A stretch of DNA of 15,205 nucleotides from JAFHCF01 sp048497495 (GTDB lineage Bacteria > Pseudomonadota > Alphaproteobacteria > Rhizobiales > Ancalomicrobiaceae), in NCBI GenBank assembly GCA_048497495.1, contig JAFHCF010000126.1:1-15205 (forward strand), given 5' to 3'. Numbering within the stretch: position 1 is the stretch's first letter; every line of letters starts with the position of its first letter. The translations under genes and the position numbers were made by a program. The notes beneath the pieces were generated by a model. The model was not told the DNA's origin and did not search any database. It saw nothing but the letters and a program-made list of their open reading frames with translations. Of this stretch, positions 1 through 6,640 are shown one piece after another.

Positions 1-574
1 CCGCCCCCGGCCGGCCCGCGAAGATGAGCGCGGCGAGCGTCAGGTGGGTGGCGAGGCGATAGGGGGCGACGGTGACGCGATCGACGAGGCCGGAGGCGAC
101 CATCCACCAGCCGACGAACCCCTGCAGACCGCCGAGCAGGAGCAGCACGACGAAGCGGGGGATGCGGGCGCGCGGAATGGCGCCGGTGGCGACGAAATAG
201 ACGAAGGGCAGCGCGAAGACGACGCCGACCGCCCGACCGAGCAGGCGATGCGACCATTCCCACCAGAAGATCGCCTGGAATTCGGCGAGCGTCATGCCGG
301 CGTTCTCCAGCCGGTATTGGGGGATCTCGCGATATCTGGCGAAGGCGGCCGCCCAATCGGCGTCGCTGAGCGGCGGGATCGCCCCCATGATCGGCGCCCA
401 TTCGGTGATCGACAGGCCCGAGCCGGTCAATCTCGTGGCGCCGCCGACCACCACCATGGCGAAGATCATCGCGGCGACGACGAGGAGCCACAGCCGCACG
501 GGCGTGGCCGCGCCGCCGGTCGCGGCGTCGCCGGGGTCCTCGCGGCGGTCTCGATCGAACGTCAGGATCGCCAT
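1..574 (-). CDS. ctaA: Heme A synthase (COX15/CtaA family), N-terminal part, cut by window edge
   Basis: This inner-membrane enzyme oxidises the C8 methyl of heme O to the formyl group of heme A, needed by aa3-type cytochrome oxidases. Translation from the ATG at 574 gives 191 residues before the sequence runs out. After a first membrane segment (about residues 27-44) comes VVGGATRLTGSGLSITEW and then GAIPPL, the signature loop of the COX15 family. EWSHRLLGR (His about 109) matches the conserved E-x-x-H-R heme-ligand motif. Further hydrophobic segments follow to the cut end. The full protein is usually 340-370 residues, so roughly half is visible. The start is supported by family length and a GGAG about 11 nt upstream on the minus strand. 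It is divergent from the DUF2842 gene. Family assignment is secure; the C-terminal half cannot be checked. Confidence 0.92.
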   Translation of the reverse strand, partial: MAILTFDRDRREDPGDAATGGAATPVRLWLLVVAAMIFAMVVVGGATRLTGSGLSITEWAPIMGAIPPLSDADWAAAFARYREIPQYRLENAGMTLAEFQAIFWWEWSHRLLGRAVGVVFALPFVYFVATGAIPRARIPRFVVLLLLGGLQGFVGWWMVASGLVDRVTVAPYRLATHLTLAALIFAGRPGA

Positions 575-727
575 AGGTGGCTTCACTCCGTGCCTCGATC
601 CGAGATATAGACCGGCAATGTCGCGTCGACCATCGGATGAGACGTCGCGAATCGGGCTTCCCGGCGTCCGGGCAGCGCGACACGTCGTCGCCCATGCAAA
701 TTGACATTCCAGCGGAGAACCACGTTC

Positions 728-943
728 ATGACCTCGCCGGTTCGCCGTTTCGTCGGGTCCGTCGCCCTGGTGACGTTCCTGGCGATCTACGTCTTCTTCG
801 CGCTGGCGGTCGGCGACGTGATCGTCGCCACCAAGTCGGGCCTGGTGCAGTTCGTCTATTTCGTCGTCGCCGGCCTCCTCTGGGTGCCGCCCGCCGGCCT
901 CCTGGTGAAATGGATGTACGCCCCGGTGCGGCCGAGGGGGTGA
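728..943 (+). CDS. DUF2842 small membrane protein
   Basis: A 71-residue protein with two hydrophobic segments (about residues 9-30 and 42-63) separated by a short polar loop, ending in a basic tail. The pattern RRFVGS then FVYFVVAGLLWVPPAGLLVKWM, which ends in Lys-Trp-Met, is what I recall for DUF2842, a family of about 70 residues found in alphaproteobacteria, often near ctaA. No function is known. I chose the ATG at 728 over an upstream in-frame TTG at 701 because GGAGA at 714-718 lies 9 nt before it and family members start with a few basic residues before the first membrane helix. It is divergent from ctaA, with 153 bp between the two starts, so it may share a promoter region. A role in cytochrome oxidase assembly would be guesswork from position only. 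Confidence 0.85.
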   Translation: MTSPVRRFVGSVALVTFLAIYVFFALAVGDVIVATKSGLVQFVYFVVAGLLWVPPAGLLVKWMYAPVRPRG

Positions 944-995
944 GCGGTCGAGGCCGAGGTTCCCCGACCGGGCGAACTCGCCTATTGTCGGTTGC

Positions 996-2237
996 ATGCC
1001 TCCACCCGCGCCGGCGCCCATGACGGACACGACCTTGCCCGATCCAGATTCGCCGCCGACCGGCGCCACCGAGCCGCTGATCCTCGACGCCGTCGACGAG
1101 CCCGCGGCGATCGCCAGGGCGTGGGCGGCGCTCGAGGGCGGCGGCGTGGCCGTGCCGTTTCAGAGCCGCGACTGGGTCGCCGCCTGGCTCGGCGCCGAGG
1201 CCCAGCCGGCCGGCGCGCGGCTCCTGGTGATCCGCGGGCGGCGCGGCGGGGCGACGGAATTCCTGCTGCCCTTGTCGATCGAGCGGGTCGGGCCGCTGCG
1301 CATCGCCCGCAGGCTCGGCGGCAGCCACGCGAGCTATGTTCTCGGCCTGTGGCGCGACGGCGCGGCGGAGGGCATCGCGCCGGGCGCCTTGCGCGACGGG
1401 CTGCTGGCGATCGGCCGGGCCGAGGGCATCGACGGCTTCGCCCTCGACGCGGTGCCGGTGGACTGGGAGGGGTGGGCGAACCCCTTCGCCGCCGCCCTCT
1501 CCCATCGACCGTCGCTCGACGACGGCCATCACCTGCGCCTACCCTCGAGCTTCGAGGCGCTGCTCGCCGCCCGCAACGCCGGCCACAAGCGCAAGAAGGT
1601 CCGGGCCAAGGAGAAGCTGCTCCAGGCGGCCGGCGACTACCGAATCTCGGCGGCGTCCAACGTCTCGGAGATCGAGGCGACGCTTCGCGCCTTCTTCGCC
1701 CAAAAGAGCGCGTCGCTCGTCGCGCGCGGCATCGCCGATCCCTTCGCGGCGCCGGCGGTCAGGGCCTTCTACCGGCGGCTGGCGATCGATTCGCTCGGCG
1801 CCCCCGAACCGCTCCTCGAACTCACCCGACTGGAGGCCGGCGGCGCCATTCGCGCGGTGATCGGCGCGTCGCTGCGCAAGGGTCGGCTCTACGCCCTCTT
1901 CGCCTCCTTCGCGCAGGACGAACTGACGCGGGCGAGCCCGGGGGAGACGCTGTTCTTCCGCCACATCGAGGTGGCCTGCGGGCGCGGCGTCGCGGTCTAC
2001 GACATGGGGGTCGGGAGCGAACGCTACAAGGCGAGTTGGTGTGACGAGCGGGTCCGGCTGGTCGACCTGCGGCTGCCGGTGACGCTCGCCGGCCGGCTGC
2101 ACGCGGCGGCGGCGGCGGCGATCGGCGATGCCCGGGCGGCGATCCGCCGTGACGAACGAATCTGGCCCCTGGTCAAACGCCTGCGCGCCCGGCTCGGGGG
2201 CCGAACGCGCAACGAAGAAGAGACGGATCGCGATTGA
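996..2237 (+). CDS. GNAT acyltransferase of the CelD/BcsL-HfsK type (COG5653), polysaccharide-associated
   Basis: A soluble protein of up to 413 residues with no signal peptide or membrane segment. The early motif FQSRDWVAAW (about residue 55), a basic stretch KRKKVRAKEKLL (198-209), and YDMGVGSERYKASWCDE (335-351) are typical of the Acetyltransf_6/CelD family. These are GNAT-fold acyltransferases repeatedly found in cellulose, exopolysaccharide and holdfast loci. Caulobacter HfsK is a member needed for cohesive holdfast. The likely role is N- or O-acylation of a sugar on the lipid-linked precursor in the cytoplasm; donor and acceptor cannot be read from sequence. Neither the ATG at 996 nor the in-frame ATG at 1020 has a clear ribosome-binding site, so the first eight residues are uncertain. 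Its stop lies 2 nt from the stop of the convergent co-polymerase gene, leaving no room for a terminator between them. Confidence 0.85.
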   Translation: MPPPAPAPMTDTTLPDPDSPPTGATEPLILDAVDEPAAIARAWAALEGGGVAVPFQSRDWVAAWLGAEAQPAGARLLVIRGRRGGATEFLLPLSIERVGPLRIARRLGGSHASYVLGLWRDGAAEGIAPGALRDGLLAIGRAEGIDGFALDAVPVDWEGWANPFAAALSHRPSLDDGHHLRLPSSFEALLAARNAGHKRKKVRAKEKLLQAAGDYRISAASNVSEIEATLRAFFAQKSASLVARGIADPFAAPAVRAFYRRLAIDSLGAPEPLLELTRLEAGGAIRAVIGASLRKGRLYALFASFAQDELTRASPGETLFFRHIEVACGRGVAVYDMGVGSERYKASWCDERVRLVDLRLPVTLAGRLHAAAAAAIGDARAAIRRDERIWPLVKRLRARLGGRTRNEEETDRD

Positions 2238-2239
2238 TC

Positions 2240-4414
2240 TCAGGCGGCGACGTCGGCCACCGACTTGACGTCGCCGTCGTCGACCGCCAGCACCCGGACG
2301 TGATCGAGGCCGGCCGCCTGGAGCGCCTCGTGGGCCTTGCCGGTGCGCGGATCGGCGCCATTGCCGTCGGCGGCGAGGATGACCGCGTCGGCGGTGGCGA
2401 CCAGATCGGCGATGCCCTCGCCGGCGGCGATCAGGCCGATGTCGAGGATCAGGTGATCGTAGGTGAGATCGAGCGCCTCCAGCGCGCCGGCGAGATCGTC
2501 GCCGGCGAGGTGGTGGGGTTCGAGCTCGGCGCGGCCCGACAGGACCACATGGCCGCGCGAGGCGCGGTCGCGGAAGATGATCTCCGAGAAGCGTGCCTCG
2601 CCCGCCAGGAGATCGGTCAACCCGGGCATGTCGTCCTCGCCGACGAGATCGGCGAGATCGTGATCGGTGCCGGCGAGATCGACGAGGCAGACCTTGGCAC
2701 CGCGCTTGGCCGCCACCCGCAATAAGGCGAGGGCCGCCAGATGGGCGGCATGGTCCGAGGTCGCCGAGGTGACGAGAATGCGCTGGCCGTCGTCGGCGGT
2801 CGCGGCGATATCCGCCCAGATGCGCTCCAGCGAGGCGGTCGCCTTCTTCTCCATCATCGACGAGGCGTCGTGGGGCAGGAGACCCGAGATCCCGGTGCCC
2901 TCGAGGCGAGGGCCGGAGACGCGTCCGTCGACCGGGGCGGCGCCGGCGGTGGGGACCGCGCCGACGGCCGATGCCGCGGCGGCGCCCGGCGTTCCGGGTA
3001 CGGCTGCCTCGACGACCGCGGTGTGGCGCAGGACGTTGCCGGAGAGGAATTCGCGCAGGATGATCCAGGTGCAGGCGAGAAGGAAGGTCGCCAGCGCGAT
3101 CACCGAGGTGAGCGGAACGACCTTGGGGAAGGCGGGCTTCCCCGGCACGGTGGCGGCGGAGATGATACGGGCGTCGGCGGGCTGGGCGCCGGCGATCTGC
3201 TTGGCCAGGCTGTCGCGGTAGCGGGCGAGGAACTCCTCGAGCTGGTCGCGCTGGACCTTGGCCTCGCGCTCCAGGGCACGCAGCTGGATGTCCTCCTCGC
3301 CGGCCTTGGCGGCCTGCGACTTGAACTCGTTCATCTGGGCGCCGAGCTGTTTGACCCGCCCTTCGGCGGTCTTCAGATCGTTCTCGTAGCCGGCGAGCAC
3401 CTTGGCCGCCTCGATGCGGACCTGGTTGTCGATGTCGGCGGCCTGGGCGGCGACCGCCTGGACCTGCGGGTGGTTGGGCAGATAGGTGGTCGACAATTCG
3501 GCGGCGCGCGCCTTCAGCGCCAGCTGGCGTTCACGCAGTCGCTGGACGATCGGCGAGGAGATCACCTCGGTCGCCGTGTCGAGGCCGGCGCCGCTGTCGA
3601 GCAGGCGCTTCAACTGGCGCACCCGCGCCTCGTTCTCCGAGCGCTGCGCCTTGGCGGCGGTCAGCTGAGTGTTCAACTCGCCGATCTGCTGCTCGGAAAT
3701 CTTGATGTTGTTCTGGCCGACGAAGAGGTCGGCGCCGGTGCGATACTGCTCGACCTTGGCTTCCGCCGTGGCGACGCGCTGGCGCAACTGCTCGATCTCG
3801 GACGACAGGAATTGCGTGGTCTCGGCCGAATTGCGGCCCTTCGCCTCGGCCGCCGTCTCCAGATACTGGTCGATCAGCGCGGTGGTGATCTTGGCCGCCT
3901 TTTCGGGATCGCGGGAGGAGAACTCGACCTGAATGACGCGGGTCTTCTCGACCTGGAAGACGTTGAGATGCTCGTAGAACGTCTCGAGCACCTTCTCCTC
4001 GGGCGTGCCGCCGCCGGTGTCGCGGGCGAGACCGAGGAGACCGCGCAGGAAACGGGTGAAACCGCCGCTGGTGAATTCGGGATCGGTCGCGAGGCCGAGC
4101 GAGGCGACGACGCGGCGGGCGATGTCGCGCGAGGTGAGGAGCTGCACCTGGCTGCCGATGCCCTGCTCGTCGAGGATGGCGCGCTCCGCCTCCCCCTGAC
4201 GGACCTGATTGCCGACCGGCAGCTCACGGGTCTCGATGACGACGCGAGCGTCGGACTTGAAGCTCGGCGTCATCATCGACAGGCCGACGAAGGCGGCGAT
4301 CGCGGCGCCGAGGGTGAGGAGGAGGAGACGCCAACGCGCGCGCCACAACGCCCGGAGCACCACTCCGAGGTCGATCGTCACGTCGTCGACATTGGTCACT
4401 TGGACCGTATTCAT
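2240..4414 (-). CDS. Polysaccharide co-polymerase (Wzz/GumC/ExoP-like) with degenerate tyrosine-kinase-like domain
   Basis: A 724-residue inner-membrane protein controlling chain length and export of an exopolysaccharide. A Wzz-type N-terminus has its first membrane helix near residues 28-48. A long periplasmic, largely coiled-coil region follows, with heptad-rich EIEQLRQRVATAEAKVEQY-like stretches. Then come the proline motif PGKPAFPK and a second helix near 435-452, an Ala/Gly/Pro-rich linker, and a cytoplasmic P-loop-like domain from about 535. In active BY-kinases the P-loop is GEGKS/T. Here the equivalent stretch is SATSDHAAHLAALAL with no GK[ST]. The A' motif is VCLVDLAG and the B motif HLILDIG, and no tyrosine cluster ends the protein. 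ATP binding and kinase activity are therefore probably lost. The ATG at 4414 is preferred over the GTG at 4435 because GGGAG lies 8 nt upstream. It is divergent from the export lipoprotein. Confidence 0.94.
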   Translation of the reverse strand: MNTVQVTNVDDVTIDLGVVLRALWRARWRLLLLTLGAAIAAFVGLSMMTPSFKSDARVVIETRELPVGNQVRQGEAERAILDEQGIGSQVQLLTSRDIARRVVASLGLATDPEFTSGGFTRFLRGLLGLARDTGGGTPEEKVLETFYEHLNVFQVEKTRVIQVEFSSRDPEKAAKITTALIDQYLETAAEAKGRNSAETTQFLSSEIEQLRQRVATAEAKVEQYRTGADLFVGQNNIKISEQQIGELNTQLTAAKAQRSENEARVRQLKRLLDSGAGLDTATEVISSPIVQRLRERQLALKARAAELSTTYLPNHPQVQAVAAQAADIDNQVRIEAAKVLAGYENDLKTAEGRVKQLGAQMNEFKSQAAKAGEEDIQLRALEREAKVQRDQLEEFLARYRDSLAKQIAGAQPADARIISAATVPGKPAFPKVVPLTSVIALATFLLACTWIILREFLSGNVLRHTAVVEAAVPGTPGAAAASAVGAVPTAGAAPVDGRVSGPRLEGTGISGLLPHDASSMMEKKATASLERIWADIAATADDGQRILVTSATSDHAAHLAALALLRVAAKRGAKVCLVDLAGTDHDLADLVGEDDMPGLTDLLAGEARFSEIIFRDRASRGHVVLSGRAELEPHHLAGDDLAGALEALDLTYDHLILDIGLIAAGEGIADLVATADAVILAADGNGADPRTGKAHEALQAAGLDHVRVLAVDDGDVKSVADVAA

Positions 4415-4422
4415 GAACGGCA

Positions 4423-4427
4423 CTCCC
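4423..4427 (-). promoter_or_regulatory. Ribosome-binding site that fixes the co-polymerase start
   Basis: GGGAG on the minus strand, 8 nt before the ATG at 4414. It lies inside the longer reading frame that begins with GTG at 4435, so it argues for the shorter 724-residue protein. The overlapping GACTC at 4428-4432 matches the alphaproteobacterial CcrM methylation site GANTC. Confidence 0.7.
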
Positions 4428-4449
4428 GACTCCACTCCCGCTACTATGA

Positions 4450-4537
4450 ATTCGTTAAGGTAAGTGAGAGGTTAATTCCCCGCCTTGGACCCGGCGCTTT
4501 CGCCTCGACCTCGTTCTGTTCAACATTCGTTAACCAT
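4450..4537. promoter_or_regulatory. Divergent control region with repeated ATTCGTTAA and a CtrA-like half-site
   Basis: The 167 bp between the two export genes is visibly richer in A+T than its surroundings. ATTCGTTAA occurs twice in the same orientation, at 4450-4458 and 4525-4533, 75 bp apart. The second copy runs into TTAACCAT at 4530-4537, which resembles the TTAA-centred half-site bound by the cell-cycle regulator CtrA. A further TTAA is at 4472-4475. No TTAA-N7-TTAA full site is present. No convincing -35/-10 pair could be picked by eye. The region must hold promoters for both divergent genes; the protein that binds it is unknown. Confidence 0.45.
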
Positions 4538-4568
4538 ATCGACCCAATGTGCGGAGCATGAAACGCGC

Positions 4569-4574
4569 AAGGGG
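4569..4574 (+). promoter_or_regulatory. Ribosome-binding site that fixes the export lipoprotein start
   Basis: AAGGGG, 7 nt before the ATG at 4582. It favours this ATG over the ATG at 4558 and the GTG at 4549. The resulting protein begins directly with a lipoprotein signal peptide. Confidence 0.7.
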
Positions 4575-4581
4575 TTCGACC

Positions 4582-5139
4582 ATGTTTGTTCGTCTGGCCG
4601 GGGCGATTCTGGTGGCTGCCGCTCTGGCGGGCTGCTCGAACTATGTTCGGCCGAACCCGGCCTTCCACGAGGTGTTGACCCAGCCCTATCGGTTCGATGC
4701 CGGTGACAGGCTGCGCATCACCGTCTTCGATCAGGCGAACCTCTCCAACACCTATCTGGTCGATGCATCGGGCAACATATCGATGCCGCTGATCGGCGGG
4801 GTGGCGACACGCGGCCGCACCGCCGGCGAGCTCGAGGGCCAGATCGCCGCCAAGCTGCGCAACGGCTTCCTCAAGCGTCCCGACGTCTCGGTCGACATCG
4901 ACCAGTATCGCCCGTTCTTCATCATGGGCGAAGTCAAGAACGCCGGCCAGTACCCCTACGTCGCCGGCATGACGGCGCAGACGGCGGTGGCGATCGCCGG
5001 CGGCTATTCGGCCCGCGGCGACCAAACCAGTGTCGACATCACCCGCCAGATCAACGGCGAGGTGCTGGTCGGACGCGTCCCCGGCACCGACCCGATCCGG
5101 CCGGGCGACACGATCTACGTGCGCGAACGCTTCTTCTGA
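4582..5139 (+). CDS. Polysaccharide export outer-membrane lipoprotein (Wza/GumB type, short OPX)
   Basis: A 185-residue secreted lipoprotein that, with the divergent co-polymerase, should form the periplasmic/outer-membrane export path. The N-terminus MFVRLAGAILVAAALAGC is a type II signal peptide with lipobox ALAGC and acylated Cys18. A Poly_export domain follows: YRFDAGDRLRITVFDQ near residue 36, and DASGNISMPLIG plus RPDVSVDI further on. Then comes one SLBB domain, beginning near FIMGEVKNAGQYPYVAG and ending in PIRPGDTIYVRERFF. The reading frame stops right after this SLBB domain, so the second SLBB-like domain and the C-terminal helix that forms the Wza outer-membrane ring are both absent. 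Short forms like this are known in alphaproteobacterial exopolysaccharide loci. How such forms cross the outer membrane is not obvious from sequence. Confidence 0.94.
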   Translation: MFVRLAGAILVAAALAGCSNYVRPNPAFHEVLTQPYRFDAGDRLRITVFDQANLSNTYLVDASGNISMPLIGGVATRGRTAGELEGQIAAKLRNGFLKRPDVSVDIDQYRPFFIMGEVKNAGQYPYVAGMTAQTAVAIAGGYSARGDQTSVDITRQINGEVLVGRVPGTDPIRPGDTIYVRERFF

Positions 5140-5240
5140 GCCGCGACGGGTGGGACATCACGTCATGGCGTCGGTCGCCCGGTTCGGCGCGACGACGTTG
5201 ACGGCCTCTTCACCCTCTGGGAGCGCGCTTTTTTAAGACT

Positions 5241-5259
5241 AACGAAAATCGTTTTCGTT
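5241..5259. promoter_or_regulatory. 19-bp AT-rich palindrome in the leader of the GT4 gene, possible operator
   Basis: AACGAAAA-TCG-TTTTCGTT is a perfect inverted repeat with 8-bp arms and a 3-nt centre. It lies 107 bp before the GT4 start, just after a run of six T (5229-5234). The short centre and AT-rich arms look more like a binding site for a dimeric regulator than an RNA hairpin. The sequence after it, CGTTCGAG, recurs at 5335-5342 inside a second inverted repeat. No regulator is assigned. Confidence 0.45.
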
Positions 5260-5335
5260 CGAGAAGATTGCGAGCGCCGCACATCAACTGGACTTTCATC
5301 TTCGGTAGGCATCCTCTGGGCAATCGAGGAACAAC

Positions 5336-5351
5336 GTTCGAGCGATCGAAC
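5336..5351. promoter_or_regulatory. Second inverted repeat next to the GT4 ribosome-binding site
   Basis: GTTCGA-GCGA-TCGAAC, with 6-bp arms and a 4-nt centre, ends one base before the GAGG (5353-5356) that serves the ATG at 5366. It could be an operator overlapping the start of the transcript or a small hairpin next to the ribosome-binding site. In this GC-rich DNA a 6-bp repeat may also be chance. Confidence 0.3.
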
Positions 5352-5365
5352 CGAGGCGCCGAAGA

Positions 5366-6583
5366 ATGTCCGAACCGAAACCCTTGCGAATCGTCCACTG
5401 CGTGCGCGCGCCGATCGGCGGCATCTTTCGCCACGTGGTCGATCTCGCCACGGCGCAGACCGAGGCCGGTCATTCGGTCGGCATCGTCTGCGACAGCCTG
5501 ACCGGCGGCCCCTTCGAAGCCGCCTGGATCGCCCGCGTCGCGCCCCGCCTCGCCTTCGGCATCACCCGCTTCCCGATGCGCCGCGCCCTGTCGCCCGCCG
5601 ACATCGCCGCGACCTGGCGGCTGTGGAACCACGTCGCCGGGCTCGAGCCGGACGTGTTGCACGGCCACGGCTCGAAGGGCGGCTCCTTCGCCCGGCTGAT
5701 CGGCACCGCGCTCAGGCTGAAGGGCCGACGGCCGGCGCGGATCTACTGCCCGCACGGCGGCAGTCTGCATTTCGACCCGGCGAGCCCGGAAGGTCGCATC
5801 TATTTCCTGCTCGAGCGGATACTGGAGCGGATGACCGACGGGTTGGTCTTCGTCTCCGACTACGAGCGTCGCTGCTATGTCGACAAGGTCGGCCGGCCGC
5901 GCTGCGCCACGACGCTCGCCTACAACGGCCTGCATCCAGACGAGTTCGAACCGATCGTGGAGGCGCCCGGCGCCGTCGATTTCCTCCACATCGGCATGTT
6001 GCGCGATCTCAAGGGCACCGACGTCTTCATTCGGGCGATCGCCACCCTGCGCGATCGGGGTCGCGACACGCATGCGCTGATCGTCGGCATCGGTGACGAG
6101 CGCGAACGCTACGAGGCGATGGTGCGCGACCTCGGCCTCTCCGACCGCGTCACATTCCGCGATCCGATGCCGATGCGCGAGGCGTTGACGCTCGCCCGCG
6201 CCGTGGTGCTGCCGTCGCGCGCCGAATCGCTACCCTATGTGGTGTTGGAGACGATCGCCGCCGACATGCCGCTGATCGCCACAAGGGTCGGCGGCATCCC
6301 CGAGATCTACGAGGGTCTGACCGAGCGGCTGGTGACGCCGGGCGACGTCGGGGCGCTCGCCACGGCGATGGAACGCCATCTCGCTCACCCGCGCGAGGTC
6401 TACGAATTCACCTCGAGGCTGCGACGCTCGCTCGCCGAGCGCTTCACCGTGGACACGATGATGCGGACCATCGAGGCCTTCTACCACCGGGTTCTCGACC
6501 CTTCCGAGGCCCCTTTCGAACGCGGCGCCGGCGATGCGGGTGAGAACCACCACTCGATCGTGGCGCCCGAGACCTCTCCCTGA
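5366..6583 (+). CDS. GT4-family glycosyltransferase (GT-B fold)
   Basis: A 405-residue cytoplasmic, membrane-associated type glycosyltransferase that probably adds a sugar to the lipid-linked repeat unit. The N-terminal acceptor domain opens with RIVHCVRAPIGGIFRHVVDL, the glycine-rich loop typical of GT4. VLHGHGSKGG and YCPHGGSLHF follow in the central part. The C-terminal donor domain begins near DFLHIGMLRDLKGTDVFI. It holds the family E-x7-E motif as Glu287 and Glu295 in RAESLPYVVLE, then IATRVGGIPEI. Length and domain order are normal. The ATG at 5366 has GAGG 9 nt upstream. It lies 226 bp after the export lipoprotein, so it may have its own promoter, and 57 bp before the phosphotransferase, which suggests joint transcription with the next two genes. 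Sugar specificity cannot be read. Confidence 0.92.
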   Translation: MSEPKPLRIVHCVRAPIGGIFRHVVDLATAQTEAGHSVGIVCDSLTGGPFEAAWIARVAPRLAFGITRFPMRRALSPADIAATWRLWNHVAGLEPDVLHGHGSKGGSFARLIGTALRLKGRRPARIYCPHGGSLHFDPASPEGRIYFLLERILERMTDGLVFVSDYERRCYVDKVGRPRCATTLAYNGLHPDEFEPIVEAPGAVDFLHIGMLRDLKGTDVFIRAIATLRDRGRDTHALIVGIGDERERYEAMVRDLGLSDRVTFRDPMPMREALTLARAVVLPSRAESLPYVVLETIAADMPLIATRVGGIPEIYEGLTERLVTPGDVGALATAMERHLAHPREVYEFTSRLRRSLAERFTVDTMMRTIEAFYHRVLDPSEAPFERGAGDAGENHHSIVAPETSP

Positions 6584-6640
6584 GGAGCAGACGACCCGCG
6601 CCGACCAAGCCGGCCGGACCCTTTTCCCCGGAGCAGACCG

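Noticed and set aside
44..704. Plus-strand frames opposite heme A synthase
   Set aside because: The minus-strand reading has unmistakable COX15 motifs; the plus-strand products have none.
701..729. TTGACA at 701-706 as a -35 box
   Set aside because: The matching -10 position overlaps the DUF2842 start codon and reads GTTCAT, so it cannot be its promoter.
2741..4561. 606-residue open frame on the plus strand opposite the co-polymerase gene
   Set aside because: It is the antisense shadow of a clearly recognised protein. Its product is a Gly/Asp/Leu-rich sequence with no recognisable motif, as expected in very GC-rich DNA.
5220..5235. Run of six T after the export lipoprotein gene as an intrinsic terminator
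   Set aside because: No convincing stem directly precedes it; AGCGCGCT is self-complementary but leaves no loop, and longer pairings need a loop of about 30 nt.
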